Shown piece after piece: positions 22,316-33,052 of a DNA stretch of 64,000 bases (within the stretch, counting starts at the first letter, position 1; every line of letters begins with the position of its first letter). The DNA is from Phaseolus vulgaris. Lineage: Eukaryota; Streptophyta; Magnoliopsida; Fabales; Fabaceae. Below the pieces are notes generated by a model. That model ran no database searches. It was not told the origin of the DNA and was given only the letters and a program-made list of their open reading frames with translations. The position numbers and the translations under genes are program-made. The DNA lies in the NCBI RefSeq assembly GCF_000499845.2, contig NC_023754.2:7580477-7644476 (forward strand), given 5' to 3'.

Positions 22316-24047
22316 GTCTTAATAACCAATTAGCTTCGGTTCGAAGGCGCGCAACTTCTCGTTGAAGTCCACCCAAACGATTAACCTCAGCCTGGAGGCG
22401 TTCCACTTCCTGATGAAGTCCATGTTCTCCTTGATCCTTTGGTCCTCAACTCTTTTTTTATCTTTTACCTTGATGTTGACTAGACAAGTTAGAGCAAATG
22501 CCTGTTTGAGGAGCTTTTAGGCATCGTGACGAAGGTGATCTTCGTCATGAGCCATTAGTCTAGCCTTATCCTTGCTAGGCAAAAAGAATGACTTGTCTTG
22601 AGCTGGGACGTCAAAATTAGGGTCCTATAAGCTTTTTCATCGCGAGCTTTCAGCCTCGCACTCTTGGATGGTGATGACCTCGTGATTGGGGGCTCGGCCA
22701 TCCGAATGGGAATGTTCGGTAGGAGGAGTTGTTTCTGGTCTCTTCCTCTTGAAGACAAAGCTTGAGGTGGTATGCTCGTCCTGGTCAGATTGGATTTGAG
22801 CAACACCAACTAGAGCTTTTCTCTTTTACGGCAAAGAATCCTTGTGCAAGGTCGCAGCTGCCCTCATTTTCCTGGTGAGCTCGGCCAACTCAGCCTTGCT
22901 AATATTGAAAAGCATGTTATCTGCAAAAAAATATATATATTTAGAGGTCATGGATTAACTTTTCCCTTCAAGGGTGAGAAAAAAGATGTACCAATATAGG
23001 CTTTGAGAGCATCAAGGAGATATTCTTTAGTCAACAGTGTCGGAGTATCAAAGATGACTTTTAGATTCACCAAAAATTCACCAATTCCTTGGTACCTTGG
23101 GGGCAGATCTTCCAAGTGTGGAGCACTCTGGAACCGGGGATTGGGTGTCCAATACAAAGGAAAGCCATCCAATAGGGACATATCTCCTGTCGAGGCTTAG
23201 ACTTTGATAAGTCGTCCATATAAATTTTTGTAGGATGACTGGAAAAGAGTAAGCAAACCTCTCCTAGGAACAACATTTAGAGAAACCCATAGTTGGCAAC
23301 CTAAGTGTTTAGCTTCGAAAAAATATAGGAAGACCAACACATACAACAAAATGTCGAGCTGGGAACACAAAATTATAAAATCTCAGATGAATGTCCATTT
23401 ATTCAGATGTAGCTGGGTGGGTGCTATGTTCAACTCAATTAATAACTCTTTTCCGAAAATGGACAAGGGAAGACGAAGTGAGACCTTTTTAAAGAACGTA
23501 GTGTAGAAAAAACAAAATGGACCATCAGAATCTGATGAGTCATCGCTACATATAGGCTTCCCTTCCCTACACTCTATGACTTTAATAAACTTTCATGTGT
23601 TTTGCTCAGACAACCCCCTGATTCCCTAATTTGTAAACCAGAGGTATAGTAAGAGGTCTCTTTAAGAAGTTCCTTTTTAGCTTAGGGATACACAAAACTA
23701 TAACCCATCCTAAAAGAAAACTAAAGCATAAATAAAGATAGAATACGAACATAGTTCAGGGCAAGGCATATGTTGAGTGAATTGAATCAATGTAAGATAA
23801 GATATATTTCTTAAGACGCAATTAAAGAAATGAACGTTAAAGCACTCAGTGAAGATAAGTGGATAAAGCATACCTGGTTTTCCGGTGAGAGACGGCGGTG
23901 TGTGGTGGTGTGAAGAAGGGAAGGAGAAGTTTTTTTGAAGGGAAGAAAAGCCAGAATACGATGGTGATTGTGAAGAGAAAGGGAAACGTATATTTTAAAA
24001 AGGAAGGTGAAATAATAGGACTTTCCCATTGTTGATGCATGTGTCAT
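22316..24047 (-). pseudogene. Antisense ORF of element A (gypsy-type transposon domain)
   Basis: Minus-strand pieces include SLLDGFPLYWTPNPRF at about 23120-23185, which matches SLLDGFPLYWVNKGKK in the better preserved copy at 58581-59225. The C-terminal part is a coiled coil (22320-22460). The domain is probably the one catalogued as putative gypsy type transposon (PF04195); this is recalled, not searched. Frames are broken in several places, and the N-terminal part before about 23560 is hard to follow. Confidence 0.65.
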
Positions 24048-24183
24048 GTGTACGATCCATGTTTAGTAATGTGAAGTGTCTTTTCACGAAGCGCTTCAGT
24101 ACCCGCGCCCAGCTACCCCCTGTGAGAAGCGTCATATATGTCGTCGGTGCAGGTAAGCCTTTTCGCCTTGTCAAGCTCGGCTT

Positions 24184-24690
24184 GAGCCTGGGGGGCTTGT
24201 GTACTGGTCGAACGTGCTCGGATTCTCAACCCAAGCACTTAAGGTTAGTAGCTTGGTTAGACAGTCCATGTGAGAAATACCAAGCTCGGCCTAGGGCCAA
24301 TATGGGCCCAATGACATGTCATGAGGTCGACCTAGATAATTGGTAGTCCATATTGAAAGACAATTAAATACAAAACCATGTCGTTAATAACTGAAGTAGT
24401 TAAGCGTGTATATATTTTTTATATAAATAAAATTCGTTAGGAATAATGTTGCATTGTATCTTAACACTAAAGGTGTGCACATTAACGAAAAGATCATATT
24501 CTTGTTGTTGAAATTATATTCTTATTGATGAAAATTTTGGAAGGAACGTCTATAAAAAGGGTTTGAGACCCTGAGTAAAGGTAAGCTTTTCTGAGAACTC
24601 TACACTGATACAGATTTTATAGTTTAAATAATCTCATTGACTTGATCGTCGGAATGTGATCAAAAGGTGGAGCCCCCTTCGTCGAGAACA
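24184..24690 (+). repeat. Polypurine tract and 3' LTR of element A
   Basis: GAGCCTGGGGGGCT at 24184-24197 is the primer for plus-strand synthesis, followed by TGTGTACTGGTCGAACG. The LTR runs about 493 bp to GAGAACA at 24690. A TATA-like CTATAAAAAGGG is at about 24551-24562, and the phrase GACTTGATCGTCGGA near the end is typical of Tat LTRs. Related LTRs end the same way at 30328 and, inverted, at 56098. Confidence 0.8.
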
Positions 24691-24711
24691 TTATTATTAT
24701 TATTATTATTA
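24689..24711. repeat. ATT microsatellite
   Basis: A run of seven ATT units begins at the end of the element A LTR. Confidence 0.8.
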
Positions 24712-26427
24712 GTTTAAAAAATTAAATTTATTTAAATCTGATAACATTGTATTGTATTGTAATATTATATGATATAAATATATATGTATAATTTTTTTAA
24801 TCAGTACAAAATAATGAAATAAATAGAAAACACAAAAGCTTGTCTTAACCCATCCATAAGTAACCAAAAACAAAATTAAATTTTGAACCGATCCATATAA
24901 AGAATCATGTTTTTCATATAATCAGACTTCTCCTATTTAAAGATTTCCATTCATAGTATTGGTTGCAGTCCTCCTCTCCAAAACTGAAAATTTTCATACA
25001 AATTCTGAGGATTTCGTGATAAGTGTTGTTATAGTCTAATAATTTTCAGTCTCTCGAGGAAATATGATAGTTGAAGTCTGCAAAACAGGATAATGTATTT
25101 CTAGCTATCCAGGCTGAAAAGAAGTTTGGAAAAATACCATAACATGTGAAAAATAATCTGTTCTCGGTTTAGACTAACATAAAGCTTACATACTCCTCAT
25201 CCATTCATCCCTTACTTTAGAAACTGCTATAACTATCCATACCCTATATAATTTAGCTATCATTTTAATACACAACATTGGGCATAAACATCAATATGAG
25301 AAAGAGAAATCTGCCTTCTTAACTACGCATGCATGATTTGTCAATTATTTTGTCTAGAAGTTAATTAAACTGAAAATTTCGCGATGTTTTCAAATTGATT
25401 TTATCTTGAAGTGTTTAAAATTTCAAAGCTGAATTATATCTGAAAAAAATTATAACAGCCACGTACTAGTCAAAATTAATTCTAGATTTTTTGTTTTGTA
25501 GTCTACTATAGCGTTATTCTTAGATTTCCTAATTTGAGTGCTTACTATTTTTCCAACTTTAATTTCTTGTTTTGTGTTTTTCAAATTACTTTTGCAGTTT
25601 CCAATTCAAATTCATTTGAGTTTAGAAATTTAAGTTGTGCTTTTTGTTGATTTTATTTGTTGACCTATTAAGGTGAGTTCAAATTGTATGAAATTTTTGG
25701 TTATGATGATTTGGAGCTAACTTCTAATTGATGATATATGGATAAGACCTGAAAAGAAGTGCACATAGAGGGGACAACAAGTGAAAGTTGAAGATTAAAG
25801 TTTAAACACATTGGAGGAAAATTGACAAGTTGAGGTATTAAAAAGATTTCATTGTACATTGATTGTGTATCACAAAACCTTTGTGTTCAAATATTAAATA
25901 TTGGCCTATTTTGGGAAAAGCTCTCAAAGCAATCCCATTAAGAATTTCGTAATAGAAATTTACAGTAGTAGTGAAAGTGTGTCAAGAGGTTGAAAGTGTC
26001 ACTTGCACTTTCACATGGGAATCGTTTAGCTTTCTTCATTTACTTTCTTGCTTTACTTTTTTTTATTAATTTCTTATTTTTCTTTAATATTTTCTAAGTC
26101 TTCGTGATACCTACGGTGTCTCTCAAATTTTTTAGTTGAACTTATTTTCGTCCCTTAGACTCTTGCCTACACACTACTAGGGAAAATTATTTTTAAAGTT
26201 TCTTTGAGGAAAATTTATTAAAACTATTTCAAGAATCTCTAGCTAGGACATACATTGATTCTTAAGCGGTCCCAATGAGTCACCACTCTTTTCTATGAGT
26301 GAAGTCATAAAAATGTTGATTTTTAACCTTGAAGGAAATTTCCAACTTGAAAACATATTTGTGAAAAAATTTATCATTCATTTTTCAATTAATTTTTTTG
26401 TGAAAAATTTTTCATTTTATATTCAAA
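24712..26427. other. AT-rich DNA and probable gypsy leader
   Basis: No gene is seen. From about 25960 the sequence looks like the untranslated leader of the degenerate gypsy element whose gag begins at 26428. The earlier part holds nothing I can name. Confidence 0.5.
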
Positions 26428-27735
26428 ATGCGTGATCATTCTCATTCATCAAGAGTTCAAGGAAGTAATAGGGATCTAAAGGAGGAACATGGTTGTAGAG
26501 AGGAGGCAAGAATAATAATAGAAAACATGGATAAAAAGATTGATGAAATGAAGGATATGTTTAATCAGTTTATGAAAAATCAAGACAAGGGCAAGGGCAG
26601 AAGAGATGAGGAGTAGTCATAGAAGAAAATATAATCATGACTCCAAGTCTCAAAGTGAGGGAGTGTATAGTAGTTACCACAAATAAGATTACTATCAACC
26701 ACCCCCAAGACGCCATCATAGACCCATAAATAACACTTTCCCTAAGGAACTAAGGGTAGACTTCCCCCCTTTCTATAGTCGAGAAAATGTAGAAGAATAT
26801 TTAGATTAGGAAATGAAGGTTGGGAAAATCTTTGAGTGCCACCAGGTTGATCATGAAAGGAAAGTGTCCCTGCCTACACTTAGCTTTCAGAGACCAACTA
26901 TGTATTGGGTGACGTATTTAGTGAAAGACCTTACGGTATCATAACCCTCAAATTAGATACTGGAAAGAACTAGGTTTGGCCTTAGGAAACGCCATGTGCC
27001 CTCCTACCATGATAAGAGAAGAGCCTAGAATAACCATTGCTAGATTCCATAGTAGCATGAACCTTGAGATCCAGGATATGGTTAAATTGTTTCCATTTAA
27101 TTATTTGAATGAATTAGTTCAATTGCGTGTTAGGATATAGAGGACTCCTAACACATCCTATTCTAGGAGAGTGTCTGAGAGGGAGGGTTACACCTCCGAA
27201 TCTAGGTATGATGGGTCATGAGGGAAAGATAGGGAAAGATAAATAGAAAAGGATCATAAAAATAAAGAAAGTTCCTCAAGGTAACTAGAATTCGAGACAT
27301 ACAGTGTTTTTGTTGTCTTGAAAGAGGACATTATGCTTTGAGTGTTCTAACAAGAGAATTATGGTTTCAAAATACTAGGACATTGAAAGCCATGATGAAT
27401 TGAAATCTTCACCCAATGAAGATGAAGTTCTAGTAACTAAAGTGGAAACTCCTCCTTGTGAGGGAGAGTTGTTATTGGTCAGAAGGCTTCTTAGAAACCA
27501 ACCAATTGAACTAAAATAGTCACAACAAGAAAATCTTTTCCACGCACGCTGTAAAATCTTTCAGAATATTTGTTCAATAATTGTGGATAGTGGCTCTTGT
27601 TAGAACTTGTGTAATTCTAGGTTGGTGGAAAAGTTATCCCTAACTACTAAACCCTATCCAAAGCCTTATAAACTTGAATGGATTAATCATGATGGTGGAA
27701 TAATAGTGAAGGAACAAGTAAATGTAAATGTAAAT
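26428..27735 (+). pseudogene. Degenerate gag-protease of a second gypsy family
   Basis: The start MRDHSHSSRVQGSN is followed by a coiled-coil-like stretch (IIIENMDKKIDEMKDMFNQF). A gag core is then visible only across many stops and shifts (VDFPPFYS, QVDHERKVSLPTLSFQ). The protease part at about 27490-27720 (GELLLVRRLLRNQ, then SIIVDSGSC) lines up with element B (GDLLVIRRMLGQ, SLIVDGGSC). It has more than ten lesions and no RT follows, because other repeats start at about 27736. Confidence 0.8.
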
Positions 27736-29216
27736 TGACAGACAACACAAACAAAAATACACAAAATTATTTTTCAAAAACAATTGATGTAAATTTTACC
27801 AGTAATTGGCAGAGAAAATTTTAACTGTTCTTTTTCAAAAAAAAAATTGGTTCAAAATAAAAAAAACAACAGACATGCAACAAATGAAAGTGCATAAATA
27901 TTAAGAACAAAAAACAAAAGTGTTTTTATACTAGTTCACTCTTTTTCCAAGAGTTACATTCAGTTACCACTTCACATTCAAGTGGTTATCACTAAAACAA
28001 ACACTGCTTTATAAAGAACGAATAAGAAAGTAGTTCTTGAACCCTACAAGAATTGATTATACTCCTATAACACCCTGTTACACTTTACAACATCCAAGAA
28101 ACTATATATTGCATTGTAATACAATGTAAAAAATTAAAAACAAGTACAAAGAAATGAAAACACCTGATACAGAAAACTAAGAAACACATCTCACAGGTTT
28201 GAATACGAAAAATGACCTCTACTATTCTTTTGAAAACTAAAATATCCTTTTTGTAGATTCAAATACATTTAAAATATCTTTCAAAAAACAACTTTCAAAG
28301 AACAATATGTTAAAGCACGAATGCACCAGTTGATTTCACTTAAAGCAAGCTAACCAGTGTAGAAACAATTTTTCTCAAATGTTAGAACCTTAAAATGAAA
28401 ATTTAATCATTTTACACATATCAAAATACAGTTTTAACATATTGAACATATTTCATAAGTGTTTTCAATCAACTAATTATTCAAAAGATTAGGTTTAAAA
28501 CATTCAATCAATTAATTAATGAAAAGAACATATTAAAACTTTAACTTTTCATAAAGGCTTTTTATAAATAAATTCAAAAACATTTTAATCATTTTAAAAA
28601 CCTTTTCCTTGGAACCATCATCTCATAAAGCAAAAGATATATCTCATAAACCCTAAACCCTAAAACAAAAACTATCTAGACTTCCTTAGATTTCATCAAA
28701 CACAGCTTGGACCCTTGATGTCCAACACTAGCAAGCATGAAGCATCACCTTGAGACATGGAAGGCATGACGATTCTAACTAGGCGTGGAAAGAATGGCAT
28801 GAACATCCACATGAGATCTCCTTAATTAAGAGGATTTTCAACCAATAGAGAAAGACCAATTGTCAACCTCTAATTTGAGAGGATTTAGTCCAATAAGAGG
28901 AAACCACTTGTCACCATGTGAGTTAAGAGTTTTTAGGATAAATTTCTTAACTTTGGCTCCACTTAGCACTATAAGTAAAAGTGTTAATCCTCTTGTAATT
29001 CATCTTGGATTAGACTAATGAAATGCTACCAAAATTCTTCATTTGGGTCCCAGCTCTCTCTTTGTCTAGCTTTTGTGAGTGTCTCACAATGGAAATAGTG
29101 TTGCCTTTGATAAAGACCATTCAACAAGCTATCACAATGATGGAACCAAAATATTTGTGACCAATAGACGAGGAAATCTTTATAAAATAGATATGGATGA
29201 GTTATCAGATCAAAGG
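27736..29216. other. Repeat remnants without coding sequence
   Basis: Positions 27736-28600 look like an inverted copia LTR remnant; the reverse of 27920-27990 resembles the GAGTGAACTAGTATAAAA segment of Sirevirus LTRs. Positions 28620-29180 contain short internal repeats (GAGAGGATTT-like words) and nothing I can assign. Confidence 0.45.
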
Positions 29217-29335
29217 GTTAAAATTGATTGCTTAATCTGTGAATTGTGTTAGAGCTTCATTCTTATTCAATCTTTGTGAAAATCTTTGATAAACAATTCA
29301 CTCCCCCCCTCTTGTTTAAGTCATTAATTCTAATA
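29217..29335 (+). repeat. 3' end of a Sirevirus-like copia LTR
   Basis: TTGATTGCTTAATCTGTGAA through AACAATTCACTCCCCC to TTCTAAT matches the last 120 bp of the LTR at 56457-57551. The rest of the LTR is missing. No element body follows. Confidence 0.75.
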
Positions 29336-29911
29336 AAAACAACAAGTAAATGCAGACACACATTCAAGCATACATCCACACAAAGAAAATCACACTTAAA
29401 GTTGCATTTCAGATTCAAGCAAAATTATTAGCAAAGATAACGATGAGCATATGCATAGGCAGATAAATCCAAAAATGACCTAACCCAAGCAGTAAGATCA
29501 CAACAGGTATTCCAAGCAGGTTATCATGTGAACAACAAGGTAATGGTTCGGGTAAGAAAAAATACCTAGGTTTGAGGAGCAGTTGGGGGCAAGGAGGTTT
29601 CCCAGGTTGTGGAAGGAGCTGCGAAGAGTTTGAAGGGCGCGAAAGCTTCGTGAAAGTGAAAGAAATGAAACAGTAAGAGGCAAGGGTTTTCGAACGATAA
29701 CTTCAACAAATGAGGGAAAAACAAGCGACAACGCTTTTCCACCGTCGATGAAGAGGTCACGTGTACGCTCCCAGTTAAGTATGGTGAAATCTCACCTCAA
29801 AAATGCTTTGTGCGTTGTCCCATGTCTGCCCATTGCGAGATTGACACGTAAGCCACCAGTGCACGCGAGTAGCCTCTTCGCTGAAGCAAGCTCAGCTCGA
29901 GCTTGGGGGGT
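29336..29911 (+). mobile_element. Tat element fragment before an LTR
   Basis: The segment ends in GAGCTTGGGGGG at 29899-29910, the same polypurine tract as at 24184. Its minus strand holds a weak leftover of the antisense-ORF promoter side. No intact ORF is present, and the left end is not defined. Confidence 0.6.
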
Positions 29912-30328
29912 TGTGTACTGGACCAGAGCACTCATAACTCAGCACTCGGTGGTCGGACCTCGGTGCATGGCACAGGCAGGTCAGCTCGGCTATTGGGATA
30001 GTATAATGGGCCATGTGATTGGGCCCTAGTTGTATGAGTAAGCCATTTTTCGTATAATTAAGGAAATCCTTCATACGTGATGGAAAGTTGTTATAAGAGG
30101 TAAGCCAGAAAATGGGCTTGAGGTAAAGGTACGTTGTTTCTAAGACTGGAATTTACTACTTCTTAAATTCTTATAAGCCTTCTACTGACTTGACCGTTGG
30201 AGTGCAATCAACAGGTAGGGTCCTCTCTGTTTCAACGGAGCTACGTTCAAGAGCAGCTAGAGATAGCATGGATTCGTGAAGAGATAGACGGAGTTAGAGA
30301 TTGTCATCAGAGTCAACCAACAAGAACA
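29912..30328 (+). repeat. Tat LTR
   Basis: The LTR starts TGTGTACTGGACC and ends CAACAAGAACA. It contains GACTTGACCGTTGGAGTGCA at about 30187-30206, matching the end of the element A LTR and the inverted copy at 56098-56456. Confidence 0.75.
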
Positions 30329-31104
30329 TAAAATTTAAATTTAATTTAATTTTATAAAATTAATCTATAAAATAATATTTAAATTTATTTATATATTATA
30401 AAAAATCTTTATTTTCAATTAATATGTATCTTTATATAAATTTTAAATTTAGTTTACTTTTTGTAATTAAAAACTAATTTATAAGGGGAGGTTTAAACTT
30501 ATTTATATCCTATAAAAGTTTTTTTTTATCTGTAGTGTATATTATTTCCATTCATTCGGAAGGTAAAAACAAATTCAGTGTGGAAGGAAGTTTAAGAGGA
30601 GAACTTCATATCATATATTTTTATTTTTATTTTTATAAAGTTTTCGTGTTAGGCATCACTATGCAACTTGACATCTCAGCTAAGCTGACACCTCAAGTAA
30701 CAACAATCATCTACCATCACATGAAAAAGATATGTTACTGTTAAACAAACTAAAAAGATATGTTATCCTGATTTGGTAGTAAGGGGGAGAACATATATAA
30801 CTCGAAGACAGTAGATCTATGCTCTATATTACTTTTGTATAGGTTGAGCATATTCAATATTCTTAATGAATATATTTATTTCTGATAAAAAAAATATATT
30901 TACTTCTTTTAATGTGTAGAATATGGATAGCAAAATAGTTTATACTACTTTATTAACAAACTTTTTTGAAAGAAAAATTCTTAACTTTTAGAAGACAACT
31001 TTAAAAACAACTAAATTTGAAAAAAAAAAACAACTAAATTTGAAAAAAAAAATATTTTTCCTCTTAACTGTGATGTAGATTGTAACTGAAGGATGGAGTA
31101 ACGT
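30329..31104. other. AT-rich DNA, no gene seen
   Basis: This is AT-rich sequence with a short direct repeat (AACAACTAAATTTGAAAAAA, twice at about 31007-31050). The open stretch at 30535-30744 has no recognisable feature. Confidence 0.6.
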
Positions 31105-31559
31105 TTTCACTACAAAAAAAATCAGTATTATCTACGGATTTTTACCCACGGATCTGAGTCCGTAGGTAAATTCAGCATTACCTACGGATATTACCTACGA
31201 ACAACATTACCTACGGACATTACCTACATATTCTGAATCCGTAGGTAAATTCAGCATTACCTACGAACTATTACCCACGAATTTTGAATCCGTAGGTAAA
31301 TTCAACATTACCTACCAACTATTACCTACGGATCTTATTACCTACCAACTTTTACCTACGGATCTCTATTACCTACCAACTATTACTCACAAATCTCTAT
31401 TACCTACGAACTATCACCCACTGATCTCTATTACCTACCAACTATTATCATAATAATTATATACATAATATTAAAAACATTAATATAATATGAAAAATTA
31501 TAAAAACATAATTCATATTCATAAATAATAATACCAATAACTAATTTATACCTATTATT

Positions 31560-32165
31560 AATATTAATATAATAATTTAAATAATATAAATAGTATTATA
31601 TTAATAATATAAATAATATTAATATTAATAATATTTTATAATATTAATAATATTTAATAATATTAATAATATTACTAATATTTAATAATATTACTAATAT
31701 TTAATAATATTAAATAATATTAATAATATTTAATAATATTTAATAATATTTAATAATATTTAATAATATTTAATAATATTTAATAATATTTAATAATATT
31801 TAATAATATTTAATAATATTAATAATATTAATAATATTAATAATATTTAATAATATTAATAATATTTAATAATATTAATAATTATTAATAATATTAATAA
31901 TATTTAATAATATTAATAATTATTAATAATATTAATAATATTTAATAATATTAATAATTATTAATAATATTAATAATATTTAATAATATTTAATAATATT
32001 AATAATAATTAATAATATTAGTAATATTTAATAATATTAATAATATTTAATAATATTAATAATATTTAATAATATTTAATAATATTAATAATATTAGTAA
32101 TATTTAATAATATTAATAATATTTAATAATATTAAACAATATTAATAATAATTAATAATAATAAT
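31560..32165. repeat. TAATAATATT minisatellite
   Basis: Over 600 bp is made of TAATAATATT, TTAATAATA and ATTAATAAT variants, with almost no G or C. Higher-order blocks (for example TTAATAATTATTAATAATAT) recur near 31880, 31920 and 31960. Confidence 0.95.
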
Positions 32166-32269
32166 GATATTTAATATATGAAGAATTTTATTAATTTTTA
32201 TTTTATTAATTATATTAATATTGATAATCATACTTATAAAAATAATAATAATCACAACATGACAACAAA

Positions 32270-32345
32270 ACTTGACTGGTGTAGTGGTTAAAGCTTCTAT
32301 GGACATATCTCAAGGGACTTGGCTTCGAGTCCCTCCTGCTGCAGT
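32270..32345 (+). other. tRNA-like segment with Pol III A and B boxes
   Basis: TGGTGTAGTGG (32277-32287) fits the A-box consensus and GGCTTCGAGTCCC (32321-32333) fits the B-box with about one mismatch; they are 44 bases apart, as in tRNA genes. No clean acceptor stem can be paired, so it is not called a tRNA gene. It is either a relic of a tRNA-derived SINE or a captured tRNA fragment inside CACTA element 1. Confidence 0.6.
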
Positions 32346-32839
32346 TTAGTTCTAACATTAATTATAATTGCCATAACATATATAATAATTATCAATAATA
32401 ATAATTGAAAATAAAAAAAAGATTCAAATAATAATTAAAATTTTAAAAATAAAGTATATTAACATTACCTACGGACTGCACTTGGGGTGGGTAATGCTGT
32501 TTTCGTTACCCACGGACCTAATATCCGTAGGTAAATTACCGACGCCAACATTACATACGGATTTTTTTCCGTGGGTAATCCGTAGGTAATGTTGATTTAC
32601 CTACGGATTTTGTCCGTAGATAAATTGGATTTTTCTTGTAGTGTTTTCTGAACATTCTGGGATTAGGTAAATACACATTTAACTGAATTTATTAATTGCA
32701 TTTATTAATTGTTAATAGGAGGTGAACACGTTATAAATATTTTATAATCATTTCTGGAAAATAAATTACTTTTTAATTATAACATAACCTATCTTGTTGC
32801 AAATATTATAATAAATTTTTTAAATAAAAATTAATTTTA

Positions 32840-33052
32840 TAGAAAAAATTAAATAGTTAGACTAAATTAAATGTTATCTTATGAACTTAAAAATTATTAA
32901 TATCTAAATTAGTTTTTATTATTAATAAAAATTTATAAAGTAATTTTTAGATTGGTTTATAATTATTAACTACCAAAGTTTTAGTTACTAACTATTCTAT
33001 TTTCTAAATTAGTCTTTATTAATCTCTTAAAGACTAATTTAGAATCTAAAAT
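32840..33052. mobile_element. Left half of a MITE-like repeat
   Basis: Words such as ATATCTAAATTAGTTTTTA and its inverse recur in 35783-35990. CACTA element 2 separates the two halves. The outer end on this side is not clear. Confidence 0.55.

Larger units (their letters stand above)
31108..32643. mobile_element. Non-autonomous CACTA element 1, TTT duplication
   Basis: The ends read CACTACAAAAAAAATC and, inverted, CACTACAAGAAAAATCC, with TTT on both sides (31105-31107, 32644-32646), as expected of CACTA (En/Spm) elements. Subterminal arrays of TTACCTACGGAT and its inverse fill 31130-31440 on the left and 32460-32620 on the right; such repeats bind transposase in this superfamily. No transposase code is present. 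The middle is an A+T-only minisatellite and a tRNA-like segment. Confidence 0.9.

Noticed and set aside
23811..24047. Frames encoding Phe/Ser-rich 64-78-residue proteins on the minus strand
   Set aside because: Correspond to the untranslated side of the Tat antisense ORF; no similarity to the better copy's N-terminus.
28648..28665. CCCTAAACCCTAAA telomere-like motif
   Set aside because: Only two units; expected by chance in AT-rich plant DNA and no array around it.
30535..30744. 69-residue frame after the Tat LTR
   Set aside because: Low-complexity Tyr/Phe run, no domain, in AT-rich DNA.
32270..32345. Functional tRNA gene
   Set aside because: A and B boxes are present but the arms do not pair into a cloverleaf, and it sits inside a CACTA element.
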